Source: Candidatus Planktophila lacus (lineage in GTDB: Bacteria; Pseudomonadota; Gammaproteobacteria; Steroidobacterales; Steroidobacteraceae). Taken from it: a DNA stretch of 63,851 nt. The stretch's first letter is position 1. Each line of letters begins with the position of its first letter. Made by a program: the position numbers and the translations under genes. The notes below the pieces were generated by a model. The model did no database searches, had not been told where the DNA came from, and saw only the letters and a program-made list of their open reading frames with translations. Positions 33,923-43,185 of the stretch are shown here, in pieces. Where the stretch lies: positions 1 to 63,851 of the forward strand of contig CALQLF020000007.1 in NCBI GenBank assembly GCA_943331345.2. The letters run 5' to 3'.

Positions 33923-35695
33923 CTAGTAGCGCCAACTCCGCGTATCGGCATCCTTAGGCGCCGTCATGAGCATGCGCTCGACTGCCCACGGCAGAACCAT
34001 CTGCGGGTAGCGCAGGCGCGAATACGCATTGGGGCGCGTGTGGTCGCCGTTCCAGCAGTGCTCGTCGCGGTCGCCATAATCCACCACCGCATCGGAGGGC
34101 GGGTTCGCAGCGCGCAGGAACTGCTCCACGCCGTAGACGGCATTGTTCAGGTAGTAGTTGTCCATGTCGCCCACGTACAGGCGCAGTTTGCCGCGCAGTT
34201 TGGGGCCGAGCGTGGGCCAATCGCGCTGGAGGATGTGCGAAAGGTCGTAGTGGTCGCGCCAGTAGGCGACGGTCACCGGGTCGATTTCGCCCGTGAACTT
34301 GTCCCAGACCCGGCGCGGGTAGCCATCGGGCCCTGGCGGCGAGAAGACACTCTCCCACACGTCGAACTGATCCCCCGAACGGCCATGTGTGCCGAGCGCC
34401 AGCTCCCACAGGTTGTTCTCTTCCATGGTGGTATCGATATGCCCTAGCCAGTCGCGGTGTGCGGGCCGCGGCGTGCGCTTGAAGCGGTTGTCGATGAAGT
34501 AGGCGTTGCGGTCCCCATAGAGGTCCACGGTCATATAGTGGTGGAAGTCGATGGGGTCCGGGCAAGCTACCCAGGCGCCGTTGTAGTCGTCTGGGTAGAA
34601 CATCTGCACGGCCATGGCTTCCCAACCGCCCGTGCTGCCACCGAAGACGAAGCGCGCCCAGCCTTGCCCCAATCCGCGGAAGCGACGCTCAATCTCCGGC
34701 AGCAACTCGTATTGGATGGCATCGCCATAGGGCCCGTTGTTCGCGGAGTTCACCGCATAGGAGTCGTCATACCAAGGCGTGGGGTGCTGGATCTCAATCA
34801 TCAACACGCGCGGAAAACCCGGGGCGGTCCAAGCTTGAAACAGTTCCCAGCCCAGTTGCTGTTCGATGCGGTTGTAGCCTTCGATCCGGAAGCGCTGGCT
34901 GTAAACGGGCTTGAGGTTCGGGTCCGGCGGAGTCTCGCGCCACTCGCCGGGGCCATCGGGGAAGTGGCCATGGTTGATCACCAGCGGGTAACGCGCTTCG
35001 GGGTGCGTGTCATATCCCCAAGGTAGCGTGACGAAAGCTCCGAGAAAGATATCCCGGCCCCAGAACTTCGATAACCGTTCACTGCGGATACGCACGTGCT
35101 TCACGTACGGCGTTTCCTTGAACTCGGGAATGGCCGGAACTTCTGCCGACAAGGTGAGCTTGATGGTGCCACGCTGGCCGGGGTTGAGGTCGACGGTGAT
35201 TGGCGGCGAATATAGATTGCCGGGCTTGGCATTCCAGTGCTGCCCTTCACCGCGGTCGGGTGCCAGTTCCAGCACGCGACCATCTGCCAGATGGAAAGTC
35301 TCGTAGCGGTTCAGCAGGGCTTGCACGCGGTACTTGCCGGCGGGCAAATCGCGCAGCGACTGCACTGGGAAGCCGAAGGCGGCAGCGTTCACCACGCGTT
35401 GCGTGCCGGGCTTCCAACCAGCAATCTCCATACCAAAGAACGGTATGGCGTCAGCACCGAAGGCCACCAGTGCGCGGGGCTCGGCCTCCGGTTGTTGATC
35501 TGCTGGGGCGAGGATGAGCAGCAAGCGTCCGGTCTGGTTGCCGCCGGTGTAGCTGGCAGGCAAGGTGACGCTGAAGGCCGGCGTGGCTTGTGCGGCCGTG
35601 GCCAGCAGGAGTGAGCCGAGCAGCAAACTGCCGCTCAGCGCGCTTCGCCACTGGCGGAGAAGGGTAGGCAAGCGAGGTGCTGTGGTGGGGTTCAT
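33923..35695 (-). CDS. Exported esterase-like alpha/beta hydrolase fold protein
   Basis: 590 residues with a long signal peptide (hydrophobic core about 18-36, AAQATPA). An N-terminal beta domain of about 200 residues is followed by a hydrolase domain, with YPLVINHGHFPDG (oxyanion region), FVFGGSTGGWEAM (nucleophile GGSTGG) and GDMDNYYLNNAV (likely acid) near the C-terminus; DRDEHCWNGDH may hold the catalytic His. The order resembles putative esterase (D-type) proteins. No substrate can be named. It is downstream of dinB on the same strand, 32 bases after its stop. Confidence 0.78.
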   Translation of the reverse strand: MNPTTAPRLPTLLRQWRSALSGSLLLGSLLLATAAQATPAFSVTLPASYTGGNQTGRLLLILAPADQQPEAEPRALVAFGADAIPFFGMEIAGWKPGTQRVVNAAAFGFPVQSLRDLPAGKYRVQALLNRYETFHLADGRVLELAPDRGEGQHWNAKPGNLYSPPITVDLNPGQRGTIKLTLSAEVPAIPEFKETPYVKHVRIRSERLSKFWGRDIFLGAFVTLPWGYDTHPEARYPLVINHGHFPDGPGEWRETPPDPNLKPVYSQRFRIEGYNRIEQQLGWELFQAWTAPGFPRVLMIEIQHPTPWYDDSYAVNSANNGPYGDAIQYELLPEIERRFRGLGQGWARFVFGGSTGGWEAMAVQMFYPDDYNGAWVACPDPIDFHHYMTVDLYGDRNAYFIDNRFKRTPRPAHRDWLGHIDTTMEENNLWELALGTHGRSGDQFDVWESVFSPPGPDGYPRRVWDKFTGEIDPVTVAYWRDHYDLSHILQRDWPTLGPKLRGKLRLYVGDMDNYYLNNAVYGVEQFLRAANPPSDAVVDYGDRDEHCWNGDHTRPNAYSRLRYPQMVLPWAVERMLMTAPKDADTRSWRY

Positions 35696-35727
35696 GCTGA
35701 GTTTCCCGCTGGAGTGAAGTGCAGAGA

Positions 35728-36960
35728 CTAATCCTTTCGCCGCACCTCGGTGAAGCCGTCGGCACGGTCTTGTGGCCGGTCCAGCACATTGGCGCGACGC
35801 ACCGCAGTGGCGCCGAACTTCGCGCGGATGGCATCGACGACGCTGTCTGTACTGTCGCGGCCTTGGTCGTCTGGCTTGGTGCTGCGGTCCGGTATGGCGG
35901 GTTGCGAAAGCAGGTCTAGTTGGCTGGCGGGCACCAAGCTACCCAGCCCCACACCCAGCAGTCGCACGGCGGGCAGTCCTTGCTCGCGGTGCCAAGTGTT
36001 GAAGAGACTGGCCGCCAATTGCAGCACGGCTTGTGTGTCGGCGGTGGGGGGCGAAAACGAGCGCTGCCGAGTGAAGGTGCGGAAGTCGCTGCGGCGTAGC
36101 TTCAGGGTGACCGTGCCGGCTTCCCAGCCTTTGGCGCGCACTCGGGCGCAGGCGCGGTCGGCCAGTGCCGTCAGCGCCGCCAACAGGGCCGTGGGGTCGG
36201 TCAGGTCGCGGTCGAAGGTTTCTTCGGCGCTCACCTGCAGTTCCTGCCAGTCCGGTTCCACCGCGCGTTCGTCTTCGCCGCTGGCACGAGCGCGCATGGC
36301 TGCGCCATGGCGACCGAATGCCGCCCAGAGTTGTGTGTCGTTGGCCGTGCGCAGGTCGTGGAAGGTGTGTATCCCCGCTGCCTGCACCCGCGGCAAGGTC
36401 TTTGGGCCCAAGCCCCAGAGCTTGCTCACCGGCAAAGGATCCAACATGGCCTGCACACGTTCCGGAGGCACATGCGTCAGGCCATCCGGTTTGTCGAGGT
36501 CGCTGGCAATCTTCGCCACCAGCTTGTTCGGTGCTACGCCAATGGAAGCGGTGAGGCCGGTTGTGGTCTGGATGCGTTGCTTCAAGGCACGGGCGATGGT
36601 GAGTTCATCACCAAGCAATTGGCGGCTCGCCGTGACATCGAGAAAAGCTTCGTCGACCGACAAGCCCTCGACCAGTGGGGTTACTTCGCGAAACAGCGCG
36701 AACACCTGCCGCGACACTTCCTTGTAGCGCTCCATGCGCGGGCGCACTACTACCAACTGCGGGCAACGCCGTCGTGCTTCACGCATCGGCATGGCGCTAT
36801 GGACGCCGAAGACACGCACGGCATAGCTCGCGGCGGCTACCACGCCTCGGTCGCCTTCGCCGCCCACCACCACTGGCAGTCCGGCCAAGGCCGGGTTGTC
36901 GTGAATCTCCACGGAGGCGAAGAACGCATCCATGTCGACATGCAGAATGGCGCGGTTCAA
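35728..36960 (-). CDS. dinB: DNA polymerase IV (Y family)
   Basis: 410 residues, some 55 longer than E. coli DinB because of a C-terminal tail. HVDMDAFFASVE holds the first catalytic Asp and the steric Phe-Phe, and SVDEAFLDVT the second acidic pair. GVAPNKLVAKIASDLDKPDG and LWGLGPKT are the thumb and helix-hairpin regions. The little-finger domain follows at about 240-350. Translesion synthesis and -1 frameshift mutagenesis are the known roles. The only in-frame start is TTG at 36960, inside a copy of a 10-base direct repeat, without a Shine-Dalgarno. No LexA box (CTGT-N8-ACAG) was found upstream. Confidence 0.93.
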   Translation of the reverse strand: MNRAILHVDMDAFFASVEIHDNPALAGLPVVVGGEGDRGVVAAASYAVRVFGVHSAMPMREARRRCPQLVVVRPRMERYKEVSRQVFALFREVTPLVEGLSVDEAFLDVTASRQLLGDELTIARALKQRIQTTTGLTASIGVAPNKLVAKIASDLDKPDGLTHVPPERVQAMLDPLPVSKLWGLGPKTLPRVQAAGIHTFHDLRTANDTQLWAAFGRHGAAMRARASGEDERAVEPDWQELQVSAEETFDRDLTDPTALLAALTALADRACARVRAKGWEAGTVTLKLRRSDFRTFTRQRSFSPPTADTQAVLQLAASLFNTWHREQGLPAVRLLGVGLGSLVPASQLDLLSQPAIPDRSTKPDDQGRDSTDSVVDAIRAKFGATAVRRANVLDRPQDRADGFTEVRRKD

Positions 36961-37017
36961 GGCGGGGAAGTCACTTGAGGCGGTTCAAGGAACACGTTGC
37001 ATGACTCGCGGTTCAAG
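36952..37017. repeat. Three direct repeats of GCGGTTCAAG at exact 28-base intervals
   Basis: Copies start at 36952, 36980 and 37008. The last two have a one-base-longer match on one side, and the 17-base spacers between copies are unrelated. The first copy contains the dinB TTG start and the third contains the stop of the DUF3667 gene. Confidence 0.8.
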
Positions 37018-37888
37018 CGCCGACGGCGCTGACCACGAGGGTGAGCAGCATGACCACCGCCAGCAGCGTGAAATACACGATGCCGAGGCCCATGAATTTC
37101 ACGAGTGTCCTGGCGCGCGTTTGTCCGTAGTACACCCGCATGGCACGGTAAGGGTAAAGGCCGAGCCAAAGGAACAGGGCCACTTTCGCGACGGTGGTCG
37201 GTAGCTCCAGCGCCGGCCAAGCCGTGGCTGCCAGGCCCAGCAGCATGGCCAGCGAAAAGCCAGTGAACAGCAAGGCGTGAGTGTGCAAGCTGAACACCAC
37301 ATGCTCCACGTACCAGCGACGCGGACGCCAGTACGCCAATTGCATCAAGGCAGCGAGCAAGGGCAGGAATAGGAACATCATCTTCGGCGCATTGCCGAGA
37401 AAGGCCTTGGCCAGCGTCTTCCCTTGGTCCTTGGCGATATTGTTGCAGGCGGTTGTCACCCATACGGGAGTTCCACCAGCGCCAAGATTGAATTCGCAAG
37501 GGCCCGCGCCTGCTTTCTCGACGTCGAAGACCACAGGCCCCGGTGCGTGTGTGTCGTGGTGGTCGGCGTACCACTTCTCCACTGAGGTGAGTGCGAAGAA
37601 GAGCAGGCTGCAGACAAGGTACAAGCGGAAGGGGGGCACATGTCGCGCACGTCGGTTCGCGAAGTACTCACGCGTTAGTGCACCCGGTTTCAGGAATAGT
37701 AGTTGCAAGGTGCTGCCGAAGCGGCCATCCAGATGTGTGAATGAATGCCAAGCATCGTGCAGCAGGTCGCGCAGTCGCCGACCGCTTTCATGGCTATGCT
37801 GGCCGCATTGGCTGCACCAAGGCCCGGCGAGGCGTGCACCGCAGTTGGCGCAGTCGTCGTGAGCAGGCGATGGTGTGGAAGACAGCAT
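37013..37888 (-). CDS. DUF3667 membrane protein with N-terminal zinc ribbon
   Basis: 291 residues. CANCGARLAGPWCSQCGQ supplies four Cys for a zinc ribbon. It is followed by the DUF3667 motif LLHDAWHSFTHLDGRFGSTLQLLFLKPGALTREYFANRRARHVPPFRLYLVCS, of which the T-L-x-x-L-x-x-P-G and YxxGkR elements are characteristic. Four or so transmembrane helices fill the rest. The function of DUF3667 is unknown. Located between fadE and dinB on the same strand. Confidence 0.88.
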   Translation of the reverse strand: MLSSTPSPAHDDCANCGARLAGPWCSQCGQHSHESGRRLRDLLHDAWHSFTHLDGRFGSTLQLLFLKPGALTREYFANRRARHVPPFRLYLVCSLLFFALTSVEKWYADHHDTHAPGPVVFDVEKAGAGPCEFNLGAGGTPVWVTTACNNIAKDQGKTLAKAFLGNAPKMMFLFLPLLAALMQLAYWRPRRWYVEHVVFSLHTHALLFTGFSLAMLLGLAATAWPALELPTTVAKVALFLWLGLYPYRAMRVYYGQTRARTLVKFMGLGIVYFTLLAVVMLLTLVVSAVGA

Positions 37889-37909
37889 GGACGTCTGTTT
37901 GAGTGAATT

Positions 37910-40387
37910 TCAGCCGAGATGAGGATGGGCAGCAGCGAAGCTGGCAGGCGTGGATTGCATACCGAGTTCGTGTGGCGCGAAATCGTCCACATGCACCATT
38001 GCCATCACTTTACGGTCGTAGTCGCGCAGCCAGTTGGCTTCCTCAGCGGTGAGCAGGCCAGTGGCTTCGCCTTGGTCCACTTGGCCTGGCAGGTCCAGCG
38101 CCGTGATGCGGCCCGTCTTGATGCCTTCGACCCGCAACCGGCGCTCCAAGGGCTCGGCTTGCACGGACAGTTCCAGTGCTTCCTGCAGCAAGCCCAGCGC
38201 ATTGCCGGGCTCCACTGCCCGGTAGATGCCGCCGCAAAGGCGGTCGCGCGCGGGGCCGGGGTTCATCACCAAGTCCACCAATTTGTGGCCTTGGTTGTCG
38301 CTCGGGGCGAAATACGTGAGGCCACGCGGAAAGATGAAGAGCCGCATGAATAACGCGAGCCAACGTACCGGGAAGTTGCGCAGGAACAAGTGCAACTGTT
38401 CCTGTGCCTTGTAAAGCAGCGTGCGGCAGGCCCAGTCCACCAATACCTCGTCTTCGGCAGGGCGTCCTTGGTTTTGATGATGCTTCAATACCATCGACGC
38501 CAAGTAAAGCGCGGAGAGCACATCGCCTAGACGCGCCGAGAGGTTTTCCTTTTTCTTGAGGTAACCGCCCAGCGCCAGCATGGCCACGTCGCTGGCGAAG
38601 GCGAATGACGCGCTGAAGCGGTTGATGTGCTGAAAGTGGCGGGCACTACTGTCTGTGGTTGGCACCTTGGTGAAGCGCGCTTGCGTCAACGCCATCACTA
38701 GCGAGCGTGCGGCGTTGGACAGCGTGAAGCCGATATGGCCGAACAGTGCAGTGTCGAAAGCTGCCAGTCCGCGGGTACGGTCTGTGTCGCGTGCAGCCTC
38801 CATCTCCTTCAACACCCACGGATGGCAACGAATGGCACCCTGCCCGAAGATGATGAGACTGCGGGTGAGAATATTCGCGCCTTCCACGGTGATGGCCACG
38901 GGCACTACCTGGTAGCCGCGCGCCAAAAAATTATTGGGGCCAAGGCAGATGCCTTTGCCGCCATGGACGTCCATCACATCGTTAGCCACCTGTCGACCCA
39001 TCTCCGTGACGTGGTACTTCAGCATGGCCGAAGGCACAGAGGGTTTTTCGCCGCCGTCGATGGCGCCCGCCGTGACAGCGCGCGCGGCGTCCATGATGTA
39101 GGTGTTCCCGACGATGCGTGCCACCACATGCTCCACACCTTCGAAGCGGCCCACGGAAGTGTTGAACTGCCGACGGATGCGTCCGTAGGCGCCGGCAGCA
39201 AACGAAGCAGCCTTGGAGCCGCCCGTGGTGCTGGAGGGCAGCGAGATGCAGCGCCCCACGGAGAGCTGTTCCACCAACATGCGCCAGCCTTGGCCGATGT
39301 TGACCGGGCCACCGATGATGAAGTCGAGCGGTACGAACACGTCGTGGCCGTGGATGGGGCCGTTCTGGAATGGCACGTTCAGCGGGAAGTGACGACGACC
39401 AATCTCGATACCGGCTGTGTTCCGTGGAATGAGCGCCACGGTGATGCCGCGGTCTTCGCCGCCGCCCAGCAAGCGGTCCGGGTCGAACAGACGAAACGCC
39501 AAGCCAATGACGGTGGCAACTGGGGCCAGCGTGATGTAGCGCTTCGAGAAGTTCAGCTTCAGGCCGATGATCTCGCGGCCTTCCCATTGCCCACGACACA
39601 CCACGCCGGTATCGGGTAGTGAAGCGGCGTCTGAACCCGCACGCGGGCCGGTGAGCGCGAAGCAAGGTACTTCGCGACCATCGGCGAGGCGCGGCAGGTA
39701 GTGGTCGCGCTGCGCCTGCGTGCCGTAGTGCAGCAGCAGTTCTGCCGGCCCCAACGAGTTCGGTACGGCAACGGTAGAACCTAGCATGCTGCTGCGGCTC
39801 GACAACTTCACCAATACGCAGCTGTGGGCATAGGCGCTGAAGCCGAGGCCGCCATATTCCTTCGGAATGATCATGGCGAAGAAGCCGCGGCGCTTGAGCA
39901 GCGCCCACACGGCTGGCGACAGGTCGCCCAGCAAGTGCGTAGACTGCCAGTCGTCATGTAGCCGGCAGAGTTCTTCGCAGGGACCGTCCAGGAATGCTTG
40001 TTCCTCTGCTGTCAATTGCGGCGCGGCGGCGTTCATCAACTGCGGCCAGTCCGGGTTGCCGGTGAACAGTTGCCCGTCCCACCACACCGTGCCGGCCTCC
40101 AGCGCTTCGCGTTCGGTGCTGCTCATGGTGGGTAGCAGGCGCTTGTAGAGGCGCAGGAACGGGCGACTGATGAACGCCACGCGCAGCGCCTTGAGATTCA
40201 AGGCCAGCAGGGCGGCGTAGGCCGCAGCAGCGAGCAGCGGCAGTACGCCATGGGGTTGTCGCAGGGATACCCACAACACCAACCACAACCCGAGGGCCAC
40301 CGTGGCGGCGCGGAGGCTGCTGTGGCGATAGGTGAGGATTAGCAGGAGGCCCAGCAGGGTGAGCAGCCAGAACAGTGTCAGCAGCAT
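37910..40387 (-). CDS. fadE: Long-chain acyl-CoA dehydrogenase FadE
   Basis: 825 residues, matching the long gammaproteobacterial FadE form rather than the 380-residue type. Two N-terminal hydrophobic helices (1-60) anchor it at the membrane. Dehydrogenase motifs include GGLGFSAYAHSCVL, ALTGPRAGSDAASLPDTG (FAD/substrate loop), LPSSTTGGSKAA and DVMDVHGGKGICLGPNN, followed by a C-terminal extension typical of FadE. It oxidises acyl-CoA to trans-2-enoyl-CoA in the first step of beta-oxidation. GGAG is 5 bases before the ATG. No other fad genes are adjacent. Confidence 0.95.
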   Translation of the reverse strand: MLLTLFWLLTLLGLLLILTYRHSSLRAATVALGLWLVLWVSLRQPHGVLPLLAAAAYAALLALNLKALRVAFISRPFLRLYKRLLPTMSSTEREALEAGTVWWDGQLFTGNPDWPQLMNAAAPQLTAEEQAFLDGPCEELCRLHDDWQSTHLLGDLSPAVWALLKRRGFFAMIIPKEYGGLGFSAYAHSCVLVKLSSRSSMLGSTVAVPNSLGPAELLLHYGTQAQRDHYLPRLADGREVPCFALTGPRAGSDAASLPDTGVVCRGQWEGREIIGLKLNFSKRYITLAPVATVIGLAFRLFDPDRLLGGGEDRGITVALIPRNTAGIEIGRRHFPLNVPFQNGPIHGHDVFVPLDFIIGGPVNIGQGWRMLVEQLSVGRCISLPSSTTGGSKAASFAAGAYGRIRRQFNTSVGRFEGVEHVVARIVGNTYIMDAARAVTAGAIDGGEKPSVPSAMLKYHVTEMGRQVANDVMDVHGGKGICLGPNNFLARGYQVVPVAITVEGANILTRSLIIFGQGAIRCHPWVLKEMEAARDTDRTRGLAAFDTALFGHIGFTLSNAARSLVMALTQARFTKVPTTDSSARHFQHINRFSASFAFASDVAMLALGGYLKKKENLSARLGDVLSALYLASMVLKHHQNQGRPAEDEVLVDWACRTLLYKAQEQLHLFLRNFPVRWLALFMRLFIFPRGLTYFAPSDNQGHKLVDLVMNPGPARDRLCGGIYRAVEPGNALGLLQEALELSVQAEPLERRLRVEGIKTGRITALDLPGQVDQGEATGLLTAEEANWLRDYDRKVMAMVHVDDFAPHELGMQSTPASFAAAHPHLG

Positions 40388-40504
40388 GGTCGCTCCCGGT
40401 CCAGATGGAAAATGATGGACCCGCTGCGGTGGACTATAGCCGAAGGCTGGTGGCTCGCGTCGGCGCTCTGGCGCGCGCTCGACCCCGACACGTCATCTAA
40501 AACC

Positions 40505-40622
40505 GCAAGCTTGCTCGCGACCGAACATGCCACCTGTAGGAGCGAGTTTGCTCGCGACTCTTGGAGTCGGCAGCAAGCTGCCTCCTACAGTCGCGTGGGG
40601 AGTTCAGCAAGCTGCCTCCCAC
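40505..40622. repeat. REP cluster: four REP-type units between fadE and mdh
   Basis: Units at 40505-40521, 40536-40559, 40564-40588 and 40595-40622, each built on a GAG(C/T)TTGCTC- or CAGCAAGCTG-type palindrome flanked by GTAGGAG or CTCCCAC ends. The second and third form an inverted pair separated by 4 bases, so the block can fold into a long cruciform or RNA stem. It lies in the 251-base gap downstream of mdh and upstream of fadE. Confidence 0.85.
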
Positions 40623-40638
40623 ACGAAGCCGATTGGCT

Positions 40639-41616
40639 TTACAGCAGGTCCTTCACGCCGTCGCGCTCTTCCAGCAGTTCCTGGTGCGTGGCATCCATCT
40701 TGGCGCGGCTGAACGCGTCAATGGCGAGGCCCTGCACGATGCTGTATTTGCCGTCCTTGCAGGTGACGGGGTACGAATAGATCACGCCGGTGGCGATGCC
40801 ATAGCTGCCATCTGAAGGAATGCCCATCGACACCCAATCGCCTTCCGCGGTGCCCTGCACCCAAGTGCGGATGTGGTCCATGGCGGCGGAGGCTGCCGAG
40901 GCGGCTGACGAAGCACCACGCGCCTTGATGATGGCCGCGCCGCGCTGCTGCACGGTGGGAATGAACGTCTCGCGGGTCCAGCTTTCGTCCACGAGTGAAG
41001 ACGCGGCGGCGCCGCCGACGGTGGCCTGCAACAAGTCCGGGTACTGCGTGGCGCTGTGGTTGCCCCAGATGGTCATGCGGCGGATGTCGTTCACATGCTT
41101 GCCGGTCTTCTCGGCCAGCTGCGACAGGGCGCGGTTGTGGTCGAGGCGGGTCATGGCGGTGAAGTTCGCCGGGTTCAGCGACTTCGCGTTCTGCTGGGCG
41201 ATGAGGGCGTTGGTGTTGGCCGGGTTGCCGACGACCAGCACGCGCACGTCGCGCGAGGCCACTTCGTCCAGCGCCTTGCCCTGCGCCGAGAAAATCTGCG
41301 CGTTGGCCAGCAGCAGGTCCTTGCGCTCCATGCCGGGGCCGCGCGGGCGGGCACCGACGAGCATGGCGACGTCGCAGTCCTTGAACGCCACGCGGGCGTC
41401 GTCGGTGGCGATGACCTTGTTCAGCGTCGGGAACGCGCAGTCGTTCAGTTCCATGACCACGCCCTGCAAGCCGGGGAGGGCGGGCGTGATCTCGAGCAGG
41501 TGGAGGTTGATGGGCTGGTCCGGGCCGAGCATGGCGCCGGAGGCGACGCGGAAGGCGAGGGCATAACCGATCTGGCCGGCAGCGCCGGTGATTGCCACGT
41601 TGACGGGCTTCTTCAT
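40639..41616 (-). CDS. mdh: Malate dehydrogenase, cytosolic-type (dimeric)
   Basis: 325 residues. [14 protein letters not shown] is the NAD-binding loop; [15 protein letters not shown] holds substrate-binding Args, [11 protein letters not shown] and RLDHNRA are conserved, and [12 protein letters not shown] carries the catalytic His. It interconverts malate and oxaloacetate in the TCA cycle. The 325-residue length and [11 protein letters not shown] loop place it with the cytosolic/alphaproteobacterial-type family rather than the E. coli type. GGAG is 10 bases before the ATG. Confidence 0.96.
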   Translation of the reverse strand: MKKPVNVAITGAAGQIGYALAFRVASGAMLGPDQPINLHLLEITPALPGLQGVVMELNDCAFPTLNKVIATDDARVAFKDCDVAMLVGARPRGPGMERKDLLLANAQIFSAQGKALDEVASRDVRVLVVGNPANTNALIAQQNAKSLNPANFTAMTRLDHNRALSQLAEKTGKHVNDIRRMTIWGNHSATQYPDLLQATVGGAAASSLVDESWTRETFIPTVQQRGAAIIKARGASSAASAASAAMDHIRTWVQGTAEGDWVSMGIPSDGSYGIATGVIYSYPVTCKDGKYSIVQGLAIDAFSRAKMDATHQELLEERDGVKDLL

Positions 41617-41731
41617 GGACGGGGAACTCCGTAAGACACGACTGCTAGTGAAGACCTGAATGTTAGCACCCACGGGCGGCATGGCGGCCGACCCTGAAGG
41701 CCCACCGGCAAGGGGGCTTGCAATGTGGTTA

Positions 41732-41753
41732 GTGATATAGTTAACTACAACAC
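41732..41753. promoter_or_regulatory. 22-base imperfect palindrome, candidate operator of the GntR/YtrA-type regulator
   Basis: GTGATATAG-TTAA-CTACAACAC is symmetric at 18 of 22 positions, with a perfect TAGTTAACTA core (41738-41747). It overlaps a TGATATAGT extended -10 (41733-41741) on the plus strand, so a bound repressor would block transcription of the gntR-ABC operon. It lies 110-130 bases before the regulator start. Confidence 0.6.
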
Positions 41754-41864
41754 CATAAGGGAGCGAGTCACGGGAATTGCTCCCCCCAAGCGGCTGATGG
41801 CGCACTGCTAGACTGGTGCGGTAGTCAGCCCCAACACTGGTTTAGGGAACGACTGAGAAGCCCC

Positions 41865-42296
41865 ATGGACGCGCAATGGAACGACAGCCAGCCGATCTAC
41901 CGCCAACTGCGCGACCGCGTAGTGGCGATGATTCTGGATGGCACGCTGCAGGAAGGGGATGCGCTCCCCTCTGTGCGTAACGTTGCGGCCGATTTCCGCC
42001 TGAATCCACTCACCGTGCTGAAGGGCTACCAGGAACTCGTCGACGAGTCGCTGGTGGAGAAGAAGCGCGGCCGCGGTATGTACGTGGCGGCGGGGGCGCG
42101 TGCCGCCCTGTTGAAGGGTGAGCGCCAGAAGTTCCTCGACAGTGAATGGCCCCGCGTGGCCGCCACCATCCAACGGCTGGGTTTCCGGCCGGAAGAGTTG
42201 TTGGCCGCGTTGCCGCCGTCCCCGGCGCCGGTCTCCCCGGCACCCCCCGTTGTCGTTCCGGTGCCAGAGGCCGGGGCGAGCGATACGGAAAGCTAA
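41865..42296 (+). CDS. GntR-family regulator, YtrA subfamily
   Basis: 143 residues. The N-terminal winged helix has PIYRQLRDRVVAMILDGTLQEGDALPSVRNVAADFRLNPLTVLKGYQEL, the GntR signature. Only a short dimerisation tail of about 70 residues follows, with a Pro/Ala-rich end, which is typical of YtrA regulators that sit first in ABC transporter operons. It is expected to repress its own operon; a palindrome with an extended -10 lies upstream. Weak ribosome-binding site (GAGAAG). Confidence 0.9.
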   Translation: MDAQWNDSQPIYRQLRDRVVAMILDGTLQEGDALPSVRNVAADFRLNPLTVLKGYQELVDESLVEKKRGRGMYVAAGARAALLKGERQKFLDSEWPRVAATIQRLGFRPEELLAALPPSPAPVSPAPPVVVPVPEAGASDTES

Positions 42297-42327
42297 TTCG
42301 AACCAACCATCCACGGAGGCGTTGCCC

Positions 42328-43185
42328 ATGGGCACACTCATTGAAGCGAAGGGCTTGTCGAAGTCCTACGGGTCCGCGCGGGCGCTGGACGACGTTTCGT
42401 TCACGGTCGAGGCTGGACGCATCGTCGGCCTCATCGGTCCGAACGGGGCGGGCAAGACCACGGCGCTCAAGGCGCTGCTCGGCCTGACCCACTACGACGG
42501 CTACTTGCGAGTAGCGGGCTTGGACCCTTACCGCCAGCGCGACGCCCTGATGCAGGACGTGTGTTTTATCGCCGACGTGGCCGTGTTGCCGCGCTGGATT
42601 CGCGTGCACCAAGTGGTGGCCTTCGTGGAAGGCGTGCACCCGCGGTTCCGCGCCGAACGCTGCCGCGAATTTCTGGCGCGCACCAACATTCCGCCGAAAG
42701 CCCAAGTGAAGACGTTGTCGAAGGGCATGGTGACGCAGTTGCACTTGGCCATCGCGATGGCCATTGATGCCAAGTTGCTCGTGCTCGACGAGCCGACGCT
42801 GGGCCTCGACATTCTCGCGCGGAAGTCTTTCTACGACGCGCTCATCAACGATTACTTCGACGAGACGCGAACGCTGCTCATCACCACGCATCAGGTGGAA
42901 GAGGTGGAGCACTTGCTCACGGACCTGCTGTTCATCAACCGCGGTAAATTGGTGCTCGACACGCCGATGGATCGCCTTGGCGAGCGCTTCGTGCAGTTGA
43001 TCACCACGGCCGACCACGCGGCGGCCGCACGCGCGCTGGGGCCCATCCACGAACAGCAAGCACTGGGCCGCTTCGCCTTCATCTTCGACGGCAAAGACCA
43101 CGCCACGCTGGCGCCATTGGGTGAACTGCGCACGCCCGGCGTGGCGGACTTGTTCGTGGCAACCATGCAGGGAGGCCGGCAATGA
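42328..43185 (+). CDS. ABC transporter ATP-binding protein of the gntR operon
   Basis: 285 residues. GPNGAGKTT is Walker A, LSKGMVTQLHLAIAMAID the signature region and LLVLDEPTLGLD Walker B, followed by TTHQVEEVE (switch His). GGAGG is 8 bases before the ATG. Sister YtrB/BcrA-type ATPases in GntR-led operons export or protect against cell-wall antibiotics such as bacitracin. Overlaps the permease start by ATGA. Confidence 0.92.
   Translation: MGTLIEAKGLSKSYGSARALDDVSFTVEAGRIVGLIGPNGAGKTTALKALLGLTHYDGYLRVAGLDPYRQRDALMQDVCFIADVAVLPRWIRVHQVVAFVEGVHPRFRAERCREFLARTNIPPKAQVKTLSKGMVTQLHLAIAMAIDAKLLVLDEPTLGLDILARKSFYDALINDYFDETRTLLITTHQVEEVEHLLTDLLFINRGKLVLDTPMDRLGERFVQLITTADHAAAARALGPIHEQQALGRFAFIFDGKDHATLAPLGELRTPGVADLFVATMQGGRQ

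Noticed and set aside
36952-37017. CRISPR-like array
   Set aside because: Repeats are 10 bases with 18-base spacers, only three copies, in a coding junction and with no cas genes.
36961-37050. LexA box for dinB
   Set aside because: No CTGT-N8-ACAG or close variant is present upstream of dinB.
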